In this document: piece after piece, positions 25,473 to 34,000 of the stretch
How positions within the stretch are numbered: position 1 is the stretch's first letter
Layout: each line of letters begins with the position of its first letter
NCBI GenBank assembly: GCA_963169915.1
Contig: CAUJEM010000138.1
Span: 60,001-124,000 of the forward strand
Origin: Myxococcota bacterium
GTDB lineage: Bacteria; Myxococcota_A; Polyangia; Polyangiales; Polyangiaceae
Direction: 5' to 3'
DNA length: 64,000 nucleotides
Position numbers and translations under genes: made by a program
The notes under the pieces: generated by a model
Databases searched by the model: none
The model's input: the letters and a program-made list of their open reading frames with translations, nothing else
What the model was told of the DNA's origin: nothing

Positions 25473-27155
25473 TCAGCGCTGGGGCGGCGCCTCAGGGAAG
25501 GGCGGGGGCGGCAGCGGCGACGGGCGGCGCTCGTAGAGGTCGAAGTCCTCGAGCTGGAGCGTGCGCTCGAAGCTGCCCTCGAGCAGCGCCTCGAGCTCGG
25601 GAAAGTCCTCGAGCGCCTGCGCGGAGTCCGTGGAGCTCCCAGTGACGAAGCTGAAGCTATCACCGTGCTGCACGACGATGGCCGCCGGAGGATCGCGTGA
25701 CAGATCCTCGAGCAGCTCGCGCCGCGCGCGCTCCCGCTGCCACTGGGCTCGCTGCGGGACATCGTAGATGTAGCGGCTGGCAGGGCGACGCCCGCTCTCC
25801 CAGTAGATGAGCGGCTCGAAGCCCCACACGTACACGGAGGACTCGGGCGGCACCCGGCGCCCGAGCTCTCGGCCGACCTGGCGCGAGGCGTCGAGGGAGT
25901 AGTCCGCCACGCGGTAGAGTTCTCGGTCGAGCGCCTCGCGCTCCGCCCTGGGCGCGCCTCGGAGGAGAAAGCGGGTGCGCTGCAGCGACCGCACCCAGAA
26001 GTCCGGGCTGAGATCTCGCACCGGCAGGCGCATGGACGCGAGCAGCACCAGCGCGGAGCCGAAGGCGGCGAGCCCGGGGGCGCCGAGCAGGAGCGCCCGC
26101 CGCCAGAGCTTGTAGGCGCCCAGCCCTGCGAGCCACCCGAGGAGGATGAGGCTGGCCGCGTAGTGGTACGGGAAGAACTTCGCCTGCAGCACCACGCCCG
26201 TGAGCTGGACGCTCAGCACGCCGAGCACCAAGAAGAGCCCCTCGCGCTCGCGCGCGTGCACGGGGCGCACGACCACCGCGGCGAGGAAGCCCGCGCCGAG
26301 CAGCGCCGAGAAAGACCAGAAGAGCTGCTCGGCGCCGTAGTAGAGCTGGGACTGGAGGCTGGCGGTCCCCCAGCCGAGCCGCGTGTAGCCAGGGGTGAAC
26401 TCGAAGAGCGTCCAGGCCAGGGCAGCCCAAGCGCCGCGCGCGGCGAACCACGCCGCGCAGGCCGCCAGGACCGCAAGGCTCCCGAGGCCCAGCAGCAGCG
26501 GCGGCCAGAGCAACCCGAGCCCCCGCACCCCGCGCTGCTGCTCGCGGCGTAGCAGGTAGGCGGCGACGACGAGCGCTCCTCCCCCGAGCGGGGGCTTGAA
26601 CAAGAAGGCCACGCCGAACAGAGCCCCGATGGCGAGCCAGCGCCAGCGGGGGTGGCGGCTCTCGGGCCGCGCGGCGAGCACGAGCGCGCCGACGGTGAGG
26701 ATGCCTCCGTACTGCTCCGGTTGACCAGAGTGCCAGAACTCGAGCTGCGCCAAGATGAGGCAGGCGAGGGCCGCCCCGACCGTGCCCACCCTCCGGAGGC
26801 CGAAGAACTGCCCCGCGAGCTGCCGCAGCCACAGCGCCAGCGCGACCATCCCCAGCGCCTCCACGAGCCGCACCGAGAGCATGCTCTTGCCCAACGCCCC
26901 CTGGGCGAGGGCGTGGACGAGGAAGATGCCCGGCGGCTTGAAATCCCAAAGATCCCGGTAGGGCATCTTGCCCTCGAGCACCCCCTGCCCCACCACGGCG
27001 TAGATGCTCTGATCGCGGCCGAAGCCGAACAGCAGCACCTGCAGCACCGACAGCGCCACGACCCCCCAGCAGCCGACGCTCAACCAGACGTCCGGATCGC
27101 GGTGCCATGCGCCGCGGGGCGTCGCGGCGGTAGAGGGCGCTGTCGCCGGGGGCAT
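25473..27155 (-). CDS. PMT/ArnT-like glycosyltransferase (GT39-like)
   Basis: A 560-residue integral membrane protein. The FGRDQSIYAVVGQGVLEGKM loop followed by YRDLWDFKPPG matches the first periplasmic loop of PMT_2 family enzymes, with an acidic residue near the catalytic position. About eleven helices are followed by a C-terminal soluble tail (about 390-560). ATG at 27155 is chosen over a TTG 24 bases upstream. It is the first gene of the minus-strand glycan operon; the 111-base gap after it contains no clear feature. The acceptor could be a lipid, protein or polysaccharide. Confidence 0.75.
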   Translation of the reverse strand: MPPATAPSTAATPRGAWHRDPDVWLSVGCWGVVALSVLQVLLFGFGRDQSIYAVVGQGVLEGKMPYRDLWDFKPPGIFLVHALAQGALGKSMLSVRLVEALGMVALALWLRQLAGQFFGLRRVGTVGAALACLILAQLEFWHSGQPEQYGGILTVGALVLAARPESRHPRWRWLAIGALFGVAFLFKPPLGGGALVVAAYLLRREQQRGVRGLGLLWPPLLLGLGSLAVLAACAAWFAARGAWAALAWTLFEFTPGYTRLGWGTASLQSQLYYGAEQLFWSFSALLGAGFLAAVVVRPVHAREREGLFLVLGVLSVQLTGVVLQAKFFPYHYAASLILLGWLAGLGAYKLWRRALLLGAPGLAAFGSALVLLASMRLPVRDLSPDFWVRSLQRTRFLLRGAPRAEREALDRELYRVADYSLDASRQVGRELGRRVPPESSVYVWGFEPLIYWESGRRPASRYIYDVPQRAQWQRERARRELLEDLSRDPPAAIVVQHGDSFSFVTGSSTDSAQALEDFPELEALLEGSFERTLQLEDFDLYERRPSPLPPPPFPEAPPQR

Positions 27156-27202
27156 GAGGGAGCCCAAGCTAAGCGACAAGCGCCAGGCAACGCCAGCGGC
27201 GC

Positions 27203-27231
27203 TTGACCGGAGCAGCGGCTGCTCCTAAAGG
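27203..27231 (+). promoter_or_regulatory. Candidate promoter for tRNA-Arg
   Basis: TTGACC (27203-27208) and TAAAGG (27226-27231) are spaced 17 bases apart. The -35 is near consensus and the -10 is poor. The tRNA begins about 34 bases after the -10. A TTGACC -35 is shared with the next tRNA. Confidence 0.4.
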
Positions 27232-27264
27232 CGTCTCCGTGTCCGAGGTGCGCCTCGGTGCGTT

Positions 27265-27341
27265 GCGCCCCTAGCTCAGCTGGATAGAGCATCGGACTTC
27301 GAATCCGAGGGTCGTAGGTTCGAATCCTACGGGGCGCGCCA
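27265..27341 (+). tRNA. tRNA-Arg (anticodon UCG)
   Basis: A complete cloverleaf: acceptor GCGCCCC (27265-27271) pairs with GGGGCGC (27331-27337). The D-arm lies around AGCTCAGCTGGATAGAGC, the anticodon stem TCGGA/TCCGA encloses loop CTTCGAA with anticodon TCG, and the T-loop is GGTTCGAATCC. The genomic sequence continues GCCA, so the 3' CCA end is encoded. It reads CGA codons (and by wobble possibly others). Confidence 0.96.
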
Positions 27342-27469
27342 GGCCGCCCACCGACGGCCGCGACCCCCGGAGGCGCCGCTGGCGTGCTCGGCGGGGCTCG
27401 GCCGACCCGCGTGCCGCCGCCAAGGCGTGCGGGGGAGGTCTCGTCCAGGGCGAGGCGTGGCCTTTGGGC

Positions 27470-27497
27470 TTGACCCGCGTGGGGCCGTGGGTAAATT
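27470..27497 (+). promoter_or_regulatory. Candidate sigma-70-type promoter for tRNA-Lys
   Basis: TTGACC (27470-27475) and TAAATT (27492-27497) are separated by 16 bases, a good match to the housekeeping promoter in a very GC-rich context. The mature tRNA starts about 36 bases after the -10. Confidence 0.6.
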
Positions 27498-27532
27498 GCC
27501 GCCTCCTTACCGGCGCGCTCGCGCGGCGGCTC

Positions 27533-27605
27533 GGGCCATTAGCTCAATCGGTAGAGCAGCGGATTCTTAATCCGTTGGCTTCAGGTTCAAGTCCTGAATG
27601 GCCCA
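27533..27605 (+). tRNA. tRNA-Lys (anticodon CUU)
   Basis: Acceptor GGGCCAT (27533-27539) pairs with ATGGCCC (27598-27604), with A as discriminator. The anticodon stem GCGGA/TCCGT encloses TTCTTAA with anticodon CTT, which reads AAG. The T-arm contains GGTTCAAGTCC. The 3' CCA is not encoded (ACTGCA follows), unlike the neighbouring tRNA-Arg. Confidence 0.96.
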
Positions 27606-27613
27606 CTGCACTG

Positions 27614-27629
27614 GCCTCTTGGGGGAGGC
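27614..27629. terminator. Possible terminator hairpin after tRNA-Lys
   Basis: GCCTC (27614-27618) can pair with GAGGC (27625-27629) around a six-base loop, in the 31-base gap between the tRNA and a convergent gene. The stem is short and there is no T-run. Confidence 0.3.
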
Positions 27630-27636
27630 AGGGCGC

Positions 27637-28524
27637 CTAGCGCGCCGTGCCGGGCATCACGCACCGCACGGCGGCGGTGGTGGCCGGAGCATCGGGCGGG
27701 GCGTTCGGCGGGGCGCTCACGGCCCGGCACGCTAGCCCGAAGCTGGGGGCGGCGGGGCCCTCGGCGGCGCTGCGCACCCCGCACGGCAGCGTGGTGAGCG
27801 CCGGCGTCAAGCCGAGGCCGGTCAGGGGACAAGCGTCCCCCAGGGACAGCCAGGTGAGCTCGCTGGAGGGCGCCACGGGCACCGCGTCGCACGCCACGAG
27901 CCGCTCGCGGTGGAGGAGCTCTCGGTCGCCGCTCGGGTAGAGCCCAGGACGGCACTGCGTGGCCAGCGGGGTCTCACAGGGCTCCTCCGTCACCCACTCT
28001 GCCAGCGGGGACAGCTCGAGAGAGGGTGGCTCTTCGCTCGAGCGGGTGAGGAGGGCGCTCGTCATGCCGAAGACCAGCTCGGCGCGCGCGCGCTCTTGCC
28101 GCGTGGGCAGACGCCCTCCAAAGCGCATGAAGCACCAGCTCTGGGCGGCGTCTGCCTCGATGACCGCCGCGCTGACGCTGCCGAGACGCTCAGCGGGGCG
28201 CTGCTCCCGCGCCGCGGGGTGCCGCAGCGGCGTGACCGGCGGGCAGCGCATCGTCCCCTCGCCTCCACCCGAGCAGGCGAGGGGTTGGGCGGCGATCCAC
28301 ACCGGCGCGAACCGAGCGCCCCCCATGGGCAGATCTTCCTCGCAGAGCTTGGAGAAGGGGACCCCCAGCCGCTCCGTGGCGCGGGGACTGCACGCTGGGG
28401 GAGACGCCTGCCCCGACGGCTCCGCGCTGGGCTGGGCGTCGCCGGTGGACCACGGCACGCGCTCCGACTCACAGCCGCTGCAGCCGCCCAGCACCAGGGC
28501 CAGCGCCAGCAGGAGGCGCCTCAC
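27637..28524 (-). CDS. Lipoprotein with a degenerate FGE-like fold
   Basis: A 295-residue protein with a lipobox (LALVLGGC; Cys at 15) followed by a Ser/Pro-rich linker. The segment SWCFMRFGGRLPTRQERARAE resembles the GKRLPTEAEWEYA landmark of FGE/SUMF1-fold domains, and Cys residues recur to the end, but the later NVWEW and GFRC landmarks are absent or strongly changed. It could be a divergent relative without catalytic function. It starts at GTG 28524, sharing GTGA with the stop of the membrane protein upstream, so the two are probably cotranslated. Confidence 0.6.
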   Translation of the reverse strand: MRRLLLALALVLGGCSGCESERVPWSTGDAQPSAEPSGQASPPACSPRATERLGVPFSKLCEEDLPMGGARFAPVWIAAQPLACSGGGEGTMRCPPVTPLRHPAAREQRPAERLGSVSAAVIEADAAQSWCFMRFGGRLPTRQERARAELVFGMTSALLTRSSEEPPSLELSPLAEWVTEEPCETPLATQCRPGLYPSGDRELLHRERLVACDAVPVAPSSELTWLSLGDACPLTGLGLTPALTTLPCGVRSAAEGPAAPSFGLACRAVSAPPNAPPDAPATTAAVRCVMPGTAR

Positions 28525-29204
28525 GAGCGCTCCAGGGCCGCGGCGGAGAGCCGCTTGGCGGCGCGCCGCGCGCGGAGCCGCCCCACGACGAGATGATAGA
28601 GCGCGATGAGCAAGACCCCCACCGCGAAGGTCCCGAGCAGGTACGACCCCGTCCCAGGATAGGCGTAGGTCTCGAAATTACCGATCTGCTTGTGCCCCCA
28701 CATGGCCGGCATGAAGGGCTTCACGCGGATGGGCGCGTCCGGCGACAAGTCATGCCCGTAGACGTACATCTTGTGCGCGAAGCGAAACAGCGAGAAGCCG
28801 CTCAGATAGAGCACCAGCACCGCCAAATCGACCAGGGCTCGGACGTTGCCGAGCACCGCCACCCGCACGAGCAAGAGCGCGAGCACGCCAAACGCGAAGG
28901 GCAGCCAGTCGAGCTCGGTGAACATGGCTCGATCGAGCTTCTGCATGCCAATGTAGTGGTTGAGGATGTTGATCTCGCGGATGTCCGCGCCGTCGTGCCC
29001 TCCCACCAGGCTGTGAGAGTACACGTGGAGGCTGAGCCCCTTCGGGTACTGCGGCGCCGTCATCTCGATGTGCCAGAGCGGCTGCAGCAGCCCGAAAATC
29101 AGGGGGATGAGCAGGAGCAGGAGCCAGGGGCGCGCCCCCAAGAACACCGGCTCGTCCATGAACGCGTAAAAGCCCTGCAGGGCGCGCTTCAGCCTTTCCC
29201 TCAT
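28521..29204 (-). CDS. Conserved polytopic membrane protein, function not assigned
   Basis: A 227-residue protein with four or five membrane helices (about 26-42, 96-112, 118-140, 185-208). A conserved-looking periplasmic loop (about 50-90) carries SLVGGHDGADIREINILNHY (written without its neighbours), followed by HKMYVYGHDLSPDAP. The His/Asp/Tyr-rich loop hints at metal or heme handling; I recall similar proteins near copper-enzyme accessory genes, but cannot name a family. ATG at 29204 is chosen over upstream starts because the preceding residues look non-coding. It is coupled to the lipoprotein gene downstream. Confidence 0.6.
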   Translation of the reverse strand: MRERLKRALQGFYAFMDEPVFLGARPWLLLLLIPLIFGLLQPLWHIEMTAPQYPKGLSLHVYSHSLVGGHDGADIREINILNHYIGMQKLDRAMFTELDWLPFAFGVLALLLVRVAVLGNVRALVDLAVLVLYLSGFSLFRFAHKMYVYGHDLSPDAPIRVKPFMPAMWGHKQIGNFETYAYPGTGSYLLGTFAVGVLLIALYHLVVGRLRARRAAKRLSAAALERS

Positions 29205-29576
29205 TGTGAGAGCATCGCATCGAAGGCGCGCGCTGACGAGCCGGCACGTCGCGCCACGGGAGCCAGCGCGTGACCCCCGGGCGGCGCCCGACGCAGAGCC
29301 CCCGGACGGGCGGCGCTCCCGGGGGCGCTGACGAGGGTCGGCTCGGTGACAGCGCAGCCGCCGCGCGGAGGGGGCGGGCGCGGCCCCCCGAGGGCTCGGG
29401 TCGGCCTCTGTCCCGAAGCGTCGAGCCTCCAGTACCACAATATTTCTACGATTGCTGGGAGTCTCGGGGGGACTGGTGCTAGGGAACCCCCAGAACGCTC
29501 GTGGAGCGCAGCCAGCGGCACGCCTGCCGCCGGTGCAGGAACTTAAATTGTCACTGCATTTCCCGGGAGATACACT
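29205..29576. other. Divergent intergenic region with AT-rich patches
   Basis: This 372-base region separates a minus-strand membrane protein gene from a plus-strand lipoprotein gene. It contains an unusually AT-rich patch around 29435-29455 (ACAATATTTCTACGATTG) and another near 29540-29550 (ACTTAAATTG), both possible promoter elements. A GGGAG at 29565-29569 precedes the lipoprotein ATG at good spacing. No gene is apparent. Confidence 0.45.
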
Positions 29577-30965
29577 ATGACGCGTCGGTACCGTGCCTTC
29601 TTGATGGCGGTTGTATTGGTTGGCGCCCAACAGGTCGCCTGCAGCTCGAGTGACGGCGGCTCAGGGGCGGCTGGCAGCGCTGGAGCGGCTGGCAGCGCTG
29701 GAGCGGCCGGCAGCGCTGGAGCGGCTGGCGCCGATGGCGGGGTGGAGATCGACTGCACCAGCGAGAGCGACGGCACGGCCTGCGGCGCGACAGGCCAGAT
29801 CTGCCGCGGCGGCGCCTGCGTCACCTCGCGCTGTGGCGACGGCTTCATCGACACCGCAGCGGGCGAGGAGTGCGAAGACGACAACGAGGTGGGTGGCGAC
29901 GGCTGCACCGCCTGCAAGTTCGACTGCAAGGCCGGCTCGGACTGCGAGGACGGCAACAGCTGTACTACCAACACGTGTGACACCACGTCACACGCCTGTG
30001 GCGTCGCCAACGCCGCCAACGGGACCAACTGCACCCAGGCCTCGGGCGAGGCCGGCACCTGCAGCGGCGGGGTGTGTAGCGCCCCAGGCTGTGGCAACGG
30101 CGTCGTGGAGGGCAGCGAGCAGTGCGACGACGGCAACCACGCCGACGGCGACGGCTGCGACAACGACTGCACCTTCAGCTGCAGCACGAACGCGGACTGT
30201 GACGACCACAACGCCTGCACGGGCACTGAGACCTGCGACACCACGACCCACGTCTGCCAGCCGGGCACGGCCGTGCAGTGCCCCAAGACGGGGAGCTGTC
30301 AGGCGGCAGGGAGCTGCGACTCGGGGACGGGCACCTGCAGCTACGCTGACGCCGACAACGACGGCCAGGCGTGCGACGTCGACTGCAACGACGCCGATCC
30401 GGCCATCTTCCCCGGCGCTCCCGAGTGCAAGGACGGTAAGGACAACGACTGCAACGGGAGTGCGGAAGACAGCGTGGACTGCCTCTGCTACGCGGACTCG
30501 GACAAGGATGGCTACGCTACGGCCAGCGCCGCCAGCATCACGGCCACGAGCTGCCCCAGCGGCTACACCAACCGCAAGCCCGTCGCCGGCGACCCCACCA
30601 CGCTGGACTGCAAGGAAGGCCACGCTGACGCCAACCCCGCGCAGACCAACTACTTCGCGTCGAGCTACTGCAGCGGCAAGATCCTGATCATCCCCGGCGG
30701 TGGGACGACCTGTCTCAACGGCAGCTACACCTATGACTACAACTGCGACGGCGTGCAGACCCAGCGCTGGACCACGGTCAGCTCCGCGGCGGCCTGCACC
30801 AAGCTGACCCTCCCCGGAGGAGGCAGGATCGTGTGCATGGGCAGCGGCTGGGTCGGGACCGCGGCGGCGCCGGCGTGCGGCACCGAGGGCAACTACCGGA
30901 CCTGCGCCCCTCAGGGCACCGGCTGCGTGGGCACCACGGCCACGCGCAAGCAAGAGTGCCACTGA
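29577..30965 (+). CDS. Cys-rich DUF4215/MopE-type lipoprotein
   Basis: A 462-residue lipoprotein with an N-terminal signal and lipobox QVAC (Cys at 22). A spacer of repeated AAGSAG units, encoded by an 18-base tandem repeat at about 29667-29729, follows. DUF4215-type repeats then appear (CGDGFIDTAAGEECEDDN and CGNGVVEGSEQCDDGN), and a MopE-like putative metal-binding motif with DADNDGQACDVDCNDADP and CKDGKDNDCNG. The C-terminal 140 residues are Cys/Gly-rich and unclassified. It is surface- or periplasm-exposed; related MopE proteins bind copper or calcium. A good Shine-Dalgarno precedes the ATG. A strong hairpin follows the gene. Confidence 0.85.
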   Translation: MTRRYRAFLMAVVLVGAQQVACSSSDGGSGAAGSAGAAGSAGAAGSAGAAGADGGVEIDCTSESDGTACGATGQICRGGACVTSRCGDGFIDTAAGEECEDDNEVGGDGCTACKFDCKAGSDCEDGNSCTTNTCDTTSHACGVANAANGTNCTQASGEAGTCSGGVCSAPGCGNGVVEGSEQCDDGNHADGDGCDNDCTFSCSTNADCDDHNACTGTETCDTTTHVCQPGTAVQCPKTGSCQAAGSCDSGTGTCSYADADNDGQACDVDCNDADPAIFPGAPECKDGKDNDCNGSAEDSVDCLCYADSDKDGYATASAASITATSCPSGYTNRKPVAGDPTTLDCKEGHADANPAQTNYFASSYCSGKILIIPGGGTTCLNGSYTYDYNCDGVQTQRWTTVSSAAACTKLTLPGGGRIVCMGSGWVGTAAAPACGTEGNYRTCAPQGTGCVGTTATRKQECH

Positions 30966-30981
30966 GCCCACGGCAGTAGAA

Positions 30982-31015
30982 GCGCGGCGCGCACCCTGCG
31001 GGGGGCGCGCCGCGT
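30982..31015. terminator. Strong hairpin between convergent genes (candidate bidirectional terminator)
   Basis: Arms GCGCGGCGCGC (30982-30992) and GCGCGCCGCGT (31005-31015) form eleven pairs, one of them G-T, around a 12-base loop. It lies between the stops of the lipoprotein (plus) and mfd (minus). No long T-run follows, so it may act as an intrinsic terminator of the GC-rich type or as an mRNA-stabilising stem. Confidence 0.6.
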
Positions 31016-31073
31016 TCTGCGTTGGCGCGGCCGGGCGGCGCCTCGGCGCTCGCCGACGCCCGCCGCGCAGCGC

Positions 31074-34000
31074 TCAACCAGCGGCGCGCCACGCCGGGGC
31101 GAGCTCGGTCAGCATCCGGTCGGCGAGCTGCAGCCCATCGGTGAAGGCCTCCCCCTCCACGGCCCGCCGCGTGAGGCGTCCGTCCGGGCTGAGGCGCCAC
31201 GCCGCGCGGCGCTGACCGATGAGGGCGCCCACCTTCACGGGGTCGAGCGGGGTGTCGTCGCGCAGGTGCAGCGTCACCGAGCGTGAGCTCGCCTCCACCC
31301 CGAGCGCCCGTAGCCGCCGCAGCTCCACCTTCAGGCGCATCAGCTCCACCAGCCGCAGCGCCTCCGGGGGCGCCACCCCGAAGCGGTCTTCCATCTCGCT
31401 GGCCAGCTCCGCGAGCTCGTCCTCGTCCGTGGCGCTCGCCATGCGCTTGTAGAGGCTGAGCCGCACCCCCACCTCCGCCACGTAGGCCTCCGGCAGCAAG
31501 GCCTCCACGTCGAAGGACAGCTCCGGATCCACCTCATGGACCACCGGCTGACCGCGCAGCTCCTCCGTGGCCTCCTCCAGCATCCGGCAGAAGAGATCGA
31601 AGCCGACGCTGGCGGCGAAGCCGCTCTGCTCGGCGCCGAGCAGCTCCCCCGCGCCGCGCAGCTCCATGTCCAGGGTGGCCACCTGAAAGCCGCTGCCCAG
31701 CTCCGTGTAGCGCTCCATCGCCTCGATGCGGGCGCGCGCCTCGTCGCTGAGCTGGCTGGGGGGCGGCACCAGCAGGTAGCAGTAGGCGCGCTCGCTCGAG
31801 CGGCCGACGCGACCGCGGAGCTGGTAGAGCTGCGAGAGCCCGAACAGATCCGCGCGGTCCACGATGATGGTGTTGGCGCGCGGGATGTCGAGGCCGCTCT
31901 CGATGATGGCGGTGGCGACCAAGATGTCGTACTCCCCCTGCACGAAGTCCAGCATGGTCTTCTCCAGGGTGGCCTCGTTGAGCTGGCCGTGCCCCACCGC
32001 GATGCGCGCGCCAGGGACGAGCGCCTGGAGCTTGGCCGCGCGCTCGTAGATGCCCTCCACGCGGTTGTAGACGTAAAATACCTGCCCGCCGCGCGAGAGC
32101 TCTCGCTCCACCGCCTCCCTGAGCAGCCCCTCGTCGTAGCGCGAGGTGATGGTGCGGATGGCGCGCCGGTCCACCGGCGCGGTGGTGATGAGCGACATGT
32201 CTCGGAGCCCAGCGACCGCCATCTGCAAGGTGCGCGGGATGGGGGTGGCCGAGAGGGTGAGCGCGTCCACGCTGGAGCGTAGCTGCTTGATCCGCTCCTT
32301 GTGGGTGACGCCGAAGCGCTGCTCCTCGTCCACCACCAGCAGCCCGAGCCGCTTGAAGTGGACGTCCTTCGACAGGAGCCGGTGCGTGCCGATGACGACG
32401 TCCACGCTGCCCTCCCGTAGGCCCTTGAGCGTCTCGGCCTGCTCGCGCGCGCTCTCGAAGCGGCTGAGCGAGCGCACCGTGACTGGGTAGTCCGCGAGCC
32501 TGGCCTGGAAGGTGTTGAAGTGCTGCTGCGCCAGCACGGTGGTGGGGCAGAGCAGCGCGACCTGTCGGCCGGCCAGCGCGGCGCGGAAGGTGGCGCGCAG
32601 CGCGACCTCCGTCTTGCCGAAGCCCACGTCGCCGCACACCAGCCGGTCCATGACCCGGGCGCGCTGCATGTCCCCCAGCACCTCCGCGATGGCCTGCGCT
32701 TGGTCGCGCGTCTCCTCGAAGGGGAAGGTGGCCTCGAAGGTGGCGTAGTCGTCGTCGGCGGGCGGCAGCGGCTCCTTCACGAGCGCGTTGCGCTCCGCGT
32801 AGAGCCGGAGCAGCTCGTCCGCCATCTGCCGGACCTTGGCTTTTACCTTGGCGCGCGTCTTGGCGAAGCTCTGCCCGCCCAGCCGGTCGAGCTTGGGCGC
32901 GCCCTCGCCGCCAGCGTGCTTTTGGATTTGATTGAGGCGGTAGACCGGCAGGTAGAGCTTGTCGCCCCCTTGGTACTCCACCACCAGCAGCTCCGCGGAG
33001 AGATCCCCGAGGACCTTGCGCTCGAGACCGAGGTAGCGCCCCACGCCGTGATCGACGTGGACGACGTAGTCCCCGACGGTGAGCGCTCGTAGGTCTTCCA
33101 GCAGCGCGCGCGCGCTGCGCCGGCGTGGCGCGACGCGGTGGCGGCGCTGGCCGAAGATCTCCTCCTCCGTCACGACGACGAAGCCCTCGGCGCGCGCCAG
33201 CAGCCCGCGCGCCAGCGGCCCCACCGTCACGCGCACCACCTCCCGCGGCAGCTCCTTGGCGCCGGGCTCTGCGTCGGCGACCACCCGCACCTTCACGCCA
33301 CGGTGGGAGAGCAAGGCCGCGAGCCGCTCCGCCTGCGTCGCAGCGCGCGCCGTGACGACCACCACGAGCCCCGCCTCCTGCCACGCCTCGATCCGACGCA
33401 GCAGCGGCGTGAGCGCCCCCGCCTTACCCACCTGCTGACGCGCGTGCTTGACGGCGCGAGTGAGCGCGGCGTGGTCGCGCAGCGCGAGCGCGGGGGCGCC
33501 CGCGGGGACGAGCTCGAGCGCCTCGAGCTCGCGCTCCGCTCCGCTGCTGGCCACGCCGACCCGGTGCGCGCCGAGCAGCCTGCGGGGGCCGAGCGCCTCG
33601 CTCAAGGGCCCCTCGGTGAGGCAGAGCTGCTCCACCGGGTAGTGGGGGCGCTCGGCGGCCTCCGCCGCGCCACGCCGCGCGCGCTCGAGCTCCGCGCGCA
33701 GCTCCGCCACGACGCGACTGGGCTCCTCCACGAGCACGGGTGCGTCCGCCGGCACGTAGTCGAAGAGCGCGACCAGCGGGCCAAAGGCGGGCAGGTACTG
33801 CTCGGCGCCGAAGACGCTCCGGCCCGCCGCCACCTCCTCGACGAGCTGGCGGGTCTTGCTGCTCGGCCAGTCCCGAGCGTCGCACAGCTCGCGCAGGCGC
33901 GCGCGCGCTTGCGCCTCGGCCGTCTCGGTGACGTGCGCGTCGCGGACGGGGGGGAGCCGCAGCTCACGCAGCTGCTCCGTGCTGCGCTGGCCCTCCGGGC

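Noticed and set aside
29667-29729. Tandem repeat considered as a mobile element or array
   Set aside because: It encodes the AAGSAG linker of the lipoprotein in frame and has no inverted ends.
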